A stretch of DNA of 64,000 nt from Rhodocyclaceae bacterium (GTDB taxonomy: Bacteria; Pseudomonadota; Gammaproteobacteria; Burkholderiales; Rhodocyclaceae): positions 1,054,001 to 1,118,000 of the forward strand of contig JADJEF010000020.1 in NCBI GenBank assembly GCA_016702335.1. Direction: 5' to 3'. Positions 1-7,914 of this stretch are shown here, piece by piece. The translations under genes and the position numbers were made by a program. The notes under the pieces are model-generated. The model saw nothing but the letters and a program-made list of their open reading frames with translations, was not told where the DNA came from and searched no databases. The stretch's first letter is position 1. Every line of letters begins with the position of its first letter.

Positions 1-239
1 CGTCAACAGCAACGGGATCGCGTCGAGACGGCATGGAAGCGAAATTCGATCAAATTAGGGAGGTGAAACCGCCACCGGCCCGACTAACGAGCGCAATGCA
101 GCAGTTCTGTGTAGGTATTGTCACCTAAGACGAATAAAAAGGGGATGTGTGGTGTCGCTTTGCTGAAAGATTTATCTGGGTGGGGTAGGACGCGTCAACA
201 AGCGCGGCGACGCTTGGCGCTCACGCGACTTTTCCAACA
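1..239. other. Left-edge intergenic stretch, possible tail of an upstream ORF
   Basis: Frame 1 of the plus strand is open from the window edge to a TGA at 64-66. It encodes a short basic, glutamine-rich peptide that could be the 3' end of a gene lying mostly outside the window. It is too short to assign. The rest of the stretch, up to the hipA stop codon, shows no convincing gene, terminator or repeat. Confidence 0.2.
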
Positions 240-1493
240 TCAACCCGAGCAGACCTTATCGATTGCGCTCAGCGCCCTGGCCACGTCCTCGATACCGGCC
301 TGCGACACCTCATAGTCAGACGCAAACACCGGCCACTGGGCAACGGCACCACGGACCTCATCCATAATCCGCCGCCACTCCTTGATTCGCCGGTCAGTTG
401 CCACTTTTTTCAGGTCAGCAAATGTCGGATTCCCCGCCCCACTGATTGCCGTGGTGTGTTGGTTTGACATCCCGGTGGAAAATGTCAGGTCGTACGCTGG
501 CGACAATCGCCATCGTCCTTTTAGCGGGTCGAACAAGTAGGCAAAGTTTTTCGAGTGATCATCCTTGTTGTGCGAGAACACGTTGAATAGCATCCGCCGG
601 AAGGCCTTTTCGACCTCGGCATCCGACTGGGTCAGCTTTCTGGTCGCGGGCAAGACGCCGCTGCTGTAGTCCAGACTGGGTTCCCGGTGGTTGGCATAGA
701 CATAGCCGGCCAGGGAAAGAAAGTGAATCCTGCGATTGCCCTCGCGGTCGAAGCGCTTGACCGCAAAAAAAGCCTCCTTCGTGCGGTTTACTGTCAATTC
801 AAGCAATCGTGTCTCCGGCATCTCAAGCCCCGCGGCGCGTGCCATGTCGGCATAGGCCATCTCCAGTCGGCCCAACTCCACTGGGTCGCTCTCTCCTTGC
901 CGGCTATCGTTCCTGAATTTCACAATCCAATGAGAATAGCCAGCCGGCAAGTCGAGATAGCTGGATTGACACACCTGCATGTCGCCCGAAAAAGCCACAG
1001 TAACCTTCGGACGCGCGCCACCGGGCGACCCGCCGCAAATCCGAAGCTCCTCCAGTACATCGCTGGCTTCACCACGAAGCACCTTCTCGGACTGCGCAGC
1101 AATCTCTGCCAAATCAATGGCCTTGCCGTCGTGGTCAGGCAATAGCTCAGGCTGGTACGCCAACGCCCCCATGCAGCGGTTCCCCATATAGGCCAGCCGA
1201 ATTAAGGGACTGATGTCCGCCCGGTCGAGGTTTTTGTGCTTCTTCAACGCGCGGTCCATCAACAACAGGCCCCAGCCATCGGGCAGTGAGTCGTTGAACA
1301 CCCCCGGCAGGCCACCAAACAATGCCCGCGCCGCCGGGTTTACCATGCCATCGAAGGGTACCGACGCCGGAGCCAAGTCAAAGCCCTTGGCCAGCCAGTC
1401 CCGGTCGTACTGGAACGCGATCACGCCGCCCGCTCCCTCGGCCAGTTCGCCCACCAAGTCTTGGCCATGCAACACCCGTAGCCGGGTAATCAT
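240..1493 (-). CDS. hipA: HipA-family serine/threonine kinase toxin
   Basis: Toxin of a type II HipBA module. HipA kinases phosphorylate a translation component (GltX in E. coli) and halt growth unless held by HipB. The 417-residue product has the HipA N-terminal domain. It then has the glycine-rich ATP-binding segment GGSPGGARPK near residue 150. The catalytic loop HNKDDHSKN and the metal-binding stretch SPAYDL lie near residues 310-335. All key residues of the kinase are present, and length is close to the family norm (about 440). The ATG overlaps the stop of hipB by 4 bases, so the two are translationally coupled in the usual antitoxin-first order. The substrate cannot be predicted. Confidence in the family is high. 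Confidence 0.93.
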   Translation of the reverse strand: MITRLRVLHGQDLVGELAEGAGGVIAFQYDRDWLAKGFDLAPASVPFDGMVNPAARALFGGLPGVFNDSLPDGWGLLLMDRALKKHKNLDRADISPLIRLAYMGNRCMGALAYQPELLPDHDGKAIDLAEIAAQSEKVLRGEASDVLEELRICGGSPGGARPKVTVAFSGDMQVCQSSYLDLPAGYSHWIVKFRNDSRQGESDPVELGRLEMAYADMARAAGLEMPETRLLELTVNRTKEAFFAVKRFDREGNRRIHFLSLAGYVYANHREPSLDYSSGVLPATRKLTQSDAEVEKAFRRMLFNVFSHNKDDHSKNFAYLFDPLKGRWRLSPAYDLTFSTGMSNQHTTAISGAGNPTFADLKKVATDRRIKEWRRIMDEVRGAVAQWPVFASDYEVSQAGIEDVARALSAIDKVCSG

Positions 1494-1807
1494 CGGGACC
1501 CTCGCTTTCTCTGCGGGGCCACGAACTCATCAAGACTCATCGCCACTGGGGGTGGGAAGAGCATACCGAAAGCGTCGAGACAGCCCAACGCATCGGCCAG
1601 TTGCATCAACGCCACCAAGCCAATGGTTCCGGTCACCTCGAACTTGCGAATTGTGGCGGCAGGCACCCCGGAGCGCACCGATAAGGTCTTGCGGGATAAG
1701 TTGGCCGCCAATCGACGCGACTTTGCCCGCTCGCCGACTTGCCGAGCCACATCTTCCGGCAGAAGAAAGCTCAATGGCTGATTATTAGTTGATATTCTGA
1801 TGTTCAT
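1490..1807 (-). CDS. hipB: HipB-like XRE-family antitoxin and autorepressor
   Basis: Small DNA-binding antitoxin of 105 residues with a helix-turn-helix between about residues 20 and 80. The recognisable core is the recognition-helix region SRKTLSVRSGVPAATIRKFE, followed by the typical helix GTIGLVALMQLADAL. HipB proteins bind the operon operator and neutralise HipA by locking it inactive. It is the first gene of the pair and overlaps hipA by 4 bases. The ATG at 1807 lies only about 11 bases beyond the predicted -10 box, so the transcript leader would be almost absent. The basic C-terminal end (PQRKRGSR) is unlike the E. coli HipB tail. Confidence 0.88.
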   Translation of the reverse strand: MNIRISTNNQPLSFLLPEDVARQVGERAKSRRLAANLSRKTLSVRSGVPAATIRKFEVTGTIGLVALMQLADALGCLDAFGMLFPPPVAMSLDEFVAPQRKRGSR

Positions 1808-1818
1808 TACCGGCGAAT

Positions 1819-1849
1819 TTTATATTTTATTGACACCATGACATCAATA
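1819..1849 (-). promoter_or_regulatory. Predicted hipBA promoter and operator
   Basis: On the minus strand a -35 box TTGATG (1847-1842) and a -10 box TATAAA (1824-1819) are separated by exactly 17 bases. An inverted repeat with arms TATTGA and TCAATA (1828-1849) lies across the spacer and -35 box. This is where an autorepressor would block RNA polymerase. The surrounding 60 bases are AT-rich compared with both flanking genes. Confidence 0.55.
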
Positions 1850-1912
1850 TAATTCTTCCGAAACACCACAGCGAGAATGAGCGTCGTAGAGACGGCACCG
1901 GCGTTGCAGAAA

Positions 1913-1940
1913 CGCCGTGCTGCCAGCGCCGACTTGCGAA
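1913..1940 (+). repeat. Dispersed 28-bp repeat, copy 1
   Basis: Begins CGCCGT and contains the core GCCAGCGCCGACTTGCG. It differs from the family consensus at two or three positions. It lies in the 260-base gap between hipB and the autotransporter terminator and is not part of a credible gene. Confidence 0.8.
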
Positions 1941-2015
1941 CAAGCCGTAGCCATCGCGCGACTGGCTCTGCCCGAAGCCAGTGCTGCGCTACTCTTGCTG
2001 CGCGGCCCACGTCGC

Positions 2016-2053
2016 GCAAAAACGACAACGGGGCCAGTGGCCCCGTTGTCGTT
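2016..2053 (-). terminator. Rho-independent terminator of the GDSL autotransporter gene
   Basis: A perfect 15-bp stem (arm AACGACAACGGGGCC, 2021-2035, pairing with 2039-2053) closes a 3-base loop. Read on the minus strand it is followed by a run of T. It sits 16 bases beyond the stop codon of the autotransporter gene. Confidence 0.9.
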
Positions 2054-2068
2054 AAGGCGAGGAATCGC

Positions 2069-3931
2069 TTACAGCGCTGAACTCAGCGTCACGCTAAGCG
2101 AATAGTTGCTGTCGACACCGGGCTGACTGAACGTTGTCGTTCCGCCGATGCCCAGACTCCAATCCTTCGAGAGCTTTGCCGTTGCACCAACCGCCAAATA
2201 GCCGTAGCCACCCGTTTCATTTTGCGTATCGACGGTCATTGCAGTACCCGAACCCAAGAAGCCCACGGTATAGCCCCGCTTGTCTTTCAGATGCTGGTAA
2301 TCGTAGCTGAGTTGAGCGTAGGGCCGAACCGGCAATCCTCCCAACTGGGTTTCAGCCGCAACTTGCCAACCAAGACGCGAGCGCGCCTGGCTACGCTTTT
2401 GGTCCCCGTAGGTCAGTGGCGCCAGTCCATTGGGGTCTTCATCGTAGGCAGAGACCGTGACTGACTCAACAGCCAAGGCAGCAAACGGCCCGTGTACAAA
2501 CTGGCCTGTGCGCATGTTGTACCCCACTTGGGTCTTCACACCCGCCTGAATCGCTTTGGTTTCGCCTTTTTCCTTGATAACTGCTGAACCAAGGGTCACA
2601 TTGCGGGTAGTGTCGTAATTCAACCAAGCAAGCGTACCCATAACGTTGGCATACCAGTGGTCGCCAAACTTCTTCGATCCAAACAGCGATAGCGCATACT
2701 CGTTGTAGTCAACGTCGCCTGCGTTACCCCCTAGGTCAAAGTTGTTCTGGGCGTAGCCAAAGGTCGCACCAAGAACTGCGGAGTCTGAAACTGCCGCTTC
2801 AAAGCCGATTGTGCCCGTGGTTCCTGCGCCATCCAATGACGGCGAAGACGCTGTTGCATCCAGTTTCTCGGGCGCATGATCAACCGTGGCAAAGAACCCC
2901 TTGCCTTGATATGAGAAATTCTGGAATTCACGCAGCCGGCCATCAATAGAACGCCATGCGGCACCGGAGCGACCCATGGGCACACTGGCCAAGGCCCCAA
3001 GGCGCGAAGCTGAATTCAGGGTGCTATAAATCCAGTCCGAAATCAAAGTATGACCCAACGTAGAAGGGTGAACGCCATCAGCGAACAGCGCGCCGTTGGT
3101 GGGAAGAACACAACCCAGAGACGAAGCCGCTCCACATGCCGGAACCGTGGTGTTAGTGACGCCGAACCGTGCAGGGTCCAGACGAATCGCAGCAAGCAAT
3201 TTATTGGAATCGAACAATAAGACGCCTTGGCCGGCTAACGCACTGGTCAACGCGTTGTTATAAGTTGAGGACAACGAGGTTAGCCCTGCGGCCCCTGCTC
3301 CACCTAAACTAACGCCGTAGGGCGTCGCTCCGATATCAGGTACTGTCAAAACGATAATGTTCTTAGCTCCCGCGGCCTTCAGACGGCCGATTTGTGCCAT
3401 GGTCGCCGAGGCCGCTGTACCAAGGGCGGTGGCGGCCACAGCAGCACTCCCCCCCCCGCCTACAAACGCCGCCTGAGTAAAGATATCGTTTGCCCCCGCC
3501 CAAACAAAATAAGCGGCGTTGGAATCCAAGCTGGGGCGTGCCGTCAACAAGGCGGTTACCTGCGTCGACACAGATGGAATATTGTTCACAATGCCGGCGA
3601 AACTTGGCCCGGTGAATACACCCGGGACAAGATCCGCGCGTGCACCCCAACACAAGGTGGTGCCGTTGTTGCCTAGCTAGGGGGGGAAAACCCCCCCGCC
3701 CCCGGGGGCAGCGCTATTGATTGCGTAGTATCCAGAAAGCGTCAGGCCTAAACGCGCTGCAAGATTTTCGTTCCAGACTTGGCCTGCGTTGGTAAAAAGA
3801 TTCGCCGTCGCGCTACCTGTATAAGCCGTCCAAGCGCCAGGGTCACTCAAGCTGTCGCCGAACACATACATGTTGGAGTACTGCGCCTGCGCGCCAAGCG
3901 ACATCACGCCAACCGCCACACCGACCGCCAA
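2069..3931 (-). pseudogene. GDSL-family esterase/lipase autotransporter, interrupted by an in-frame stop
   Basis: Type V (autotransporter) outer-membrane esterase of the EstA type: an N-terminal GDSL hydrolase passenger and a C-terminal beta-barrel. The passenger shows block I FGDSLSD with the nucleophile Ser, block III WAGANDIF and block V DGVHPSTLGH with the Asp/His pair. The barrel occupies roughly the last 270 residues and ends LSVTLSSAL. The reading frame is the same on both sides of a single TAG at 3677-3679. That stop follows a translated homopolymer cluster reading APGGGGVFPP, where homologues have the GGTNYA-like block. The N-terminus begins as a signal peptide (a KKSALGLAVGVAVGV-like stretch), but no ATG precedes the lysines. 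The best in-frame start is TTG 3931, so a second lesion near the start is possible. The product is either inactive or the consensus here is wrong. Confidence 0.8.
3680..3708. other. Homopolymer hairpin cluster carrying the in-frame stop
   Basis: Seven G (3680-3686), four A, then seven C (3691-3697) form a perfect hairpin. A palindromic block of five C and five G follows directly (3699-3708). The TAG that interrupts the autotransporter reading frame abuts the first run. Such runs are prone both to slippage in vivo and to sequencing or polishing error. Confidence 0.7.
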
Positions 3932-4453
<522 letters not shown>

Positions 4454-4489
4454 GCAATTGTTGCGTGATGTTACTCATGTAACAATTGC
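4454..4489. repeat. Nested inverted repeat
   Basis: Nine-base arms GCAATTGTT (4454-4462) and AACAATTGC (4481-4489) enclose a second potential hairpin, TGTTAC/GTAACA (4469-4484). A further CGCGC/GCGCG hairpin follows at about 4492-4505. No T-run follows, so it is not an obvious intrinsic terminator. It lies about 120 bases upstream of the toxin operator. Confidence 0.5.
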
Positions 4490-4604
4490 CACGCGCGCTT
4501 GCGCGGTCTGCGAACGCAAGATTAGTTTGCGGTCGTTGTATTTTTGCAACCTCAGCGCATGCTCGGCCCAGTGCGCGTTCGCCGCCAAGATTATTGGATA
4601 GAGC

Positions 4605-4634
4605 TTGATCTACATTAACATATATGTTAATGTA
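4605..4634 (+). promoter_or_regulatory. Predicted toxin-antitoxin promoter with 24-bp palindromic operator
   Basis: Bases 4611-4634 are a perfect palindrome whose half is TACATTAACATA. A -35 box TTGATC (4605-4610) and a -10-like TAATGT (4628-4633) are 17 bases apart, so the palindrome fills the spacer and covers the -10. Transcription would start near 4640, at or next to the toxin ATG (4641), which suggests a leaderless message under strict autorepression. Confidence 0.65.
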
Positions 4635-4640
4635 AGCGCT

Positions 4641-4973
4641 ATGGAATACGAGATTCGCTATTACAGCGAGGCGGTGCAGGATGACATTCTGACTCTTCCC
4701 GATTCGCTGGCCGCGCGCTACGTTGTTCTGACTCGCCGGATGCTTGCAATTGGCCCCAATCTGGGTGAGCCGCATACCAAGGCAATGGGGCACGGGTTGT
4801 TTGAGCTTCGGCTCAAAGGAGCCGAAGGGATTGCCCGAGTTTTTTACTGCACAAAGGTAGGCCGGCGGATTGTGATGCTGCACAGTTTCGTGAAGAAGTC
4901 GAACCGCACACCGCCGCATGAACTGGCAGTTGCAACGAGCCGATTGAAAGAGGTGAGACATGAAGACGCATGA
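4641..4973 (+). CDS. RelE/HigB-type toxin (phage Gp49-like family)
   Basis: Toxin of about 110 residues from the HigB/Gp49-like branch of the RelE/ParE superfamily. These proteins are usually ribosome-dependent mRNA interferases. Diagnostic features are the N-terminal strand and helices (MEYEIRYYSEAVQDDI), the middle GLFELRLKG and the C-terminal block LHSFVKKSNRTPP followed by an amphipathic helix. The ATG at 4641 is preferred over the upstream in-frame start because the upstream codons lie in the palindromic operator. No Shine-Dalgarno sequence precedes this ATG. The downstream antitoxin gene overlaps it by 14 bases, giving the reversed (toxin-first) order typical of higBA. Confidence 0.9.
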   Translation: MEYEIRYYSEAVQDDILTLPDSLAARYVVLTRRMLAIGPNLGEPHTKAMGHGLFELRLKGAEGIARVFYCTKVGRRIVMLHSFVKKSNRTPPHELAVATSRLKEVRHEDA

Positions 4974-5247
4974 CGACGTGGTCAAGAAGCTGATGAGCCG
5001 ATCAGGTGTCAAAGCCGAGGTTGAACGCATTGAGCGGGAAGAGGGTGAATTGCTCGATGCCTTGCTTAAGGCCAGGCAGGAGGCGGGCCTGACACAGGCC
5101 GAGTTGGCTGCGCGAATGGGAACTCAGGCTCCGGCTGTGGCTAGACTGGAAAGATCCCTTGCCACGGGTAAGCATTCGCCTTCTGTGGCAACATTACGTC
5201 GCTATGTCCAAGCATGTGGCAAGCACCTGCATATGCAGGTCAGTTGA
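4960..5247 (+). CDS. HTH antitoxin (HigA/XRE family)
   Basis: Partner antitoxin of 95 residues with a helix-turn-helix in the second half. The core is EAGLTQAELAARMGTQAPAVARLE, then a conserved segment about SPSVATLRRYVQACG, as in HigA-like antitoxins. The N-terminal 35 residues (KKLMSRSGVKAEVERIEREE) form a charged helix likely to wrap the toxin. The gene starts inside the toxin gene (14-base overlap) and is co-transcribed from the palindromic promoter at 4605-4634, which it probably binds. Confidence 0.88.
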   Translation: MKTHDDVVKKLMSRSGVKAEVERIEREEGELLDALLKARQEAGLTQAELAARMGTQAPAVARLERSLATGKHSPSVATLRRYVQACGKHLHMQVS

Positions 5248-5349
5248 GCTGCGCGTAATCAAAATAGAGATGCTTTCGAACGAATCGGACAATCAACGTC
5301 TGGAGAGAGCGTTCGAAATCGGATGTGGACTGCCCCACGAGGCACACGA

Positions 5350-6864
5350 ATGGAACAACTCTCCGGCCTAGACAGCCTATTTCTCTACGCGGAAAGCGAA
5401 AACGTGCATCAGCATGTTTCTGCCTTCGGCATTTACGACTCCTCGACATTTCCAGGAGACACGATACGTTTTCGTCACCTGCTCGCGCACTTTGAACGGC
5501 GACTGAACACCTCCAAGATCTTCCGCCGCCGCTTGCTGACCGTACCGCACAACCTCGACCGACCGTACTGGATCGACGACCCGGATATCGATATCGAGTT
5601 CCATGTGCGCCATATCGCGCTGCCCCACCCGGGTGATCGCCGGCAACTGATGATTCAACTGGCCCGCCTGCACTCGCGTGCGCTTGATCTGGGCAAGCCA
5701 CTGTGGGAAATTTATGTCATCGAGGGTCTGGAGAACATTCCTGAGTTGCCGCCGGGCTGCTTTGCCGTTTTCCTCAAAGTGCACCACGCCGCACTTGACA
5801 CCGCCGCCGCGCTGCAGATGGTGCGCGACATGCACTCGACGTCGGAAAAAAGTGACGACCCGGTGCCCGCCAACGAGGTCTATTTCGCCGACCGCGAGCC
5901 CGGTACCCTCGATCTTTACACCCGCGTCATCGGCCACGGGGCCAAGCGCGCGCTCAATGTCGCCTGGCTTTACGCCGACACGCTCACCCATCTGGCGGCC
6001 ATGGGCGCCAAGCAGATCGCCGGTCGGCTGCGCACGCTTGGCCATGAGGCTCTGGCCGAGAAGCTGCCGCATTACGCGCGCGCCCCGCAGACCCGTTTCA
6101 ATGGGCGGGTATCGCCCAACCGGGTGCTCGATTCGGTGCAATTTCCATTGGCACAGATCAGCGAGATTCGCCATCAAACCGGTGAGATCACCGTCAATGA
6201 CGTCTACCTGGGCATCATCAGTGGTGCCCTGCGCAGCTATCTCAAAAGCAAGAATGAGCTGCCCGTAAACTCGCTGCGCGCACTGCTGGCAATGAGCTTC
6301 GATGCCCCCGGCATGCCCTCCAGCCGCGCCAACCGCCTGCCGGCAAGCTTGTTTACAGAGCTGCGCGACCCGCTGGCACGGCTGGAAGCCCTTCACGAAG
6401 AAATGCGCGCGCTACGCCAGGGCCCGTACGCTGAGCTAGGCAATGAGCTCCTGCCGTCGCTGCTCGAAGAGATGCCCAATTTTGCGGCCAACCAGTTGAT
6501 GCGCCACCTGCTGCTCAGTCAGGTTAACTGCATGATCTCGAACGTGCGCGGACCCAACATGCCGCTCTATATCGCCGGCGCCCGCGCCTTGCAGTTTTGT
6601 CCGGTAGGCATGATCACCGACCAGGTCGGGCTGTCGCTGACCGGCTTCAGTTATGACGGCCGATTAACGGTGTCGTTCACTGCCTGCCGGGCCATGATGC
6701 CCGATCCGGCGTTTTTTGCGCAGTGCTTAAACGAAAGTTTTGCCGATATTGCCGCCGCCGCTGCCAAGCGCCACGCCGCCGCCGAACGCAAGAAGGCAGG
6801 CCGGCAGAGCGCTCAACGCTCAGCCACTACCGAATCGACGGAAGCGCTACCGACCGCGCCATGA
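5350..6864 (+). CDS. Wax ester synthase/diacylglycerol acyltransferase (WS/DGAT), copy 1
   Basis: Bifunctional acyltransferase of the WS/DGAT family. It transfers an acyl group from acyl-CoA to a fatty alcohol or diacylglycerol to make storage lipid. The product of about 504 residues starts MEQLSGLDSLFL, the family's N-terminal signature. The catalytic motif HHxxxD is at about residue 145 (HHAALD), but the usual following Gly is Thr. The C-terminal domain contains the conserved NVRGP block. ATG 5350 is chosen because a GAGG ribosome-binding site lies 7 bases upstream and the family signature begins there. The tail is alanine- and lysine-rich, unlike most relatives. The stop overlaps the start of folA by 4 bases (ATGA), an unexpected pairing of functions. 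Confidence 0.9.
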   Translation: MEQLSGLDSLFLYAESENVHQHVSAFGIYDSSTFPGDTIRFRHLLAHFERRLNTSKIFRRRLLTVPHNLDRPYWIDDPDIDIEFHVRHIALPHPGDRRQLMIQLARLHSRALDLGKPLWEIYVIEGLENIPELPPGCFAVFLKVHHAALDTAAALQMVRDMHSTSEKSDDPVPANEVYFADREPGTLDLYTRVIGHGAKRALNVAWLYADTLTHLAAMGAKQIAGRLRTLGHEALAEKLPHYARAPQTRFNGRVSPNRVLDSVQFPLAQISEIRHQTGEITVNDVYLGIISGALRSYLKSKNELPVNSLRALLAMSFDAPGMPSSRANRLPASLFTELRDPLARLEALHEEMRALRQGPYAELGNELLPSLLEEMPNFAANQLMRHLLLSQVNCMISNVRGPNMPLYIAGARALQFCPVGMITDQVGLSLTGFSYDGRLTVSFTACRAMMPDPAFFAQCLNESFADIAAAAAKRHAAAERKKAGRQSAQRSATTESTEALPTAP

Positions 6865-7394
6865 GTGAACTGGTCGTTATCGCCGCCGTAGCGCGCAACG
6901 GCATGATTGGTGCGACCGCTGAGGGCAAGCCGGTGATGCCTTGGCATCTGCCGGAGGACCTCAAGCATTTCAAGGCACTGACCACCGGTCACCCTATCAT
7001 CATGGGGCGCAAGACGTGGCAATCTTTGGGGCGACCGCTGCCTAACCGGCACAATATCGTAGTCACACGCAACGTCGGTTTCCGTGCCGATGGTGCCACC
7101 GTGGTGCCGTCACTTCCTGCTGCACTGGCGCTGTGCGCAGATGCGACCTGCTTCGTGATTGGCGGCGGTGAAATTTACGCGCAGGCGCTGCCGCTGGCGA
7201 CGCGCCTTGAGCTCACCGAGATCGATGCCGAGTTCGACGGCAATACGCGCTTCCCGGATTTTTCTCGCTCCGAGTTCAGCGAAACCGCGCGCTCGGCACA
7301 TGTCAGCGCAGGCGGTCTGGCATACGCTTTCGCCAGCTATCGCCGTAACGCCAGCGCCGACTTGCGGTACTCGGTCAGTGCAGGGAGTACGTAG
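6861..7394 (+). CDS. folA: Dihydrofolate reductase
   Basis: Reduces dihydrofolate to tetrahydrofolate with NADPH for thymidylate, purine and methionine synthesis. Visible motifs are the N-terminal VVIAAVARNGMIG, the M20-loop/substrate region MPWHLPEDLKHFKALT, the cofactor-binding IIMGRKTWQSLGRPLPNR and the GGGEIY segment. Start ATG 6861 overlaps the WS/DGAT stop. The fold should end near the residues AYAFASYRR. The remaining tail is encoded by a copy of the dispersed repeat (reading RRNASADLRY), so the protein has a non-homologous C-terminal extension of about 15 residues. The family call is certain; the effect of the tail is unknown. Confidence 0.96.
   Translation: MSELVVIAAVARNGMIGATAEGKPVMPWHLPEDLKHFKALTTGHPIIMGRKTWQSLGRPLPNRHNIVVTRNVGFRADGATVVPSLPAALALCADATCFVIGGGEIYAQALPLATRLELTEIDAEFDGNTRFPDFSRSEFSETARSAHVSAGGLAYAFASYRRNASADLRYSVSAGST
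7341..7368 (+). repeat. Dispersed 28-bp repeat, copy 2 (inside folA)
   Basis: Starts CGCCGT and contains the core CCAGCGCCGACTTGCGG. It is in frame with folA and encodes RRNASADLR at the start of the extra C-terminal tail. Confidence 0.85.
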
Positions 7395-7417
7395 GTACCA
7401 ACCTGCAGGCAGGCATT

Positions 7418-7642
7418 TCACGCAGCAAGCAGCGCGTGCAGCTTGGTCGCCGTGGGCTCTTCTACCTCGACAGCATCGAAAAGACTGAGGGGGTAGAGGT
7501 AGTCCTCGCCCGAATCATCAATGACACGCACCATCCCGCGTGCGTCCTCGGGGGCCGTGACTTCGTAAAGTCGTCCGAGAGTTAAGTCGTCTGTTGAGAA
7601 CTCTCCCACGCCTTCGCGTGAAACACACACCATGAATCTCAT
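7418..7642 (-). CDS. Small acidic protein, possibly SH3-like
   Basis: A 74-residue acidic protein of unknown function. It starts MRFMVCVSREG. Its middle (LTLGRLYEV, then RVIDDSGEDYLYP) resembles small SH3-like beta-barrel proteins with an LxxGKxYEV...DDxGExxLYP pattern. That resemblance is from memory of such families and is tentative. ATG 7642 is preferred to the longer ORF: an AAAGGAA ribosome-binding site lies 6 bases upstream, and the ATG overlaps the previous stop by 4 bases. It is coupled to the gene at 7639-7872 and convergent with folA. Confidence 0.6.
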   Translation of the reverse strand: MRFMVCVSREGVGEFSTDDLTLGRLYEVTAPEDARGMVRVIDDSGEDYLYPLSLFDAVEVEEPTATKLHALLAA

Positions 7643-7872
7643 AGGAATTCCTTTATTTTGAGGCTTACTTTGCCAATGCCGTGCGCTTCGTACCAATGTA
7701 TCTCAGCTTTCACCATTTCGCCATCCGGCAAGCGAACGGTTGCAATTCCCTTTTTCTTCTTCCAGTTCCCCAAGCCATAACGCGCTCTGAGTTTGGCAAG
7801 GTCCCTAATTCCGTTCCCTTCAGCAATCGTTTCAACCGCTTCGATTGCGCCAATGATTGCAAAGTCATTCAA
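7639..7872 (-). CDS. Small conserved-looking protein of unknown function
   Basis: A 77-residue protein. Its C-terminal half (GLGNWKKKKGIATVRLPDG, then AEIHWYEAHGIGKVSLKIKEF) matches a widespread small hypothetical family with a W-K-KGIA-V-LPDG then A-E-HWYEAHGIG pattern. I do not know a function for it. It lies immediately upstream of, and overlaps by 4 bases (ATGA), the small SH3-like gene, so the two are co-expressed. Toxin-antitoxin or immunity roles are possible because of the paired architecture, but nothing in the sequence proves this. Confidence 0.6.
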   Translation of the reverse strand: MNDFAIIGAIEAVETIAEGNGIRDLAKLRARYGLGNWKKKKGIATVRLPDGEMVKAEIHWYEAHGIGKVSLKIKEFL

Positions 7873-7914
7873 GCCAGTACCCCATTCCCCTGCAGCTCTG
7901 CTACGCGACTCGTC

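Noticed and set aside
1807..2080. Small ORFs between hipB and the autotransporter terminator
   Set aside because: They overlap the hipBA promoter, dispersed-repeat copy 1 and the terminator and have no family resemblance.
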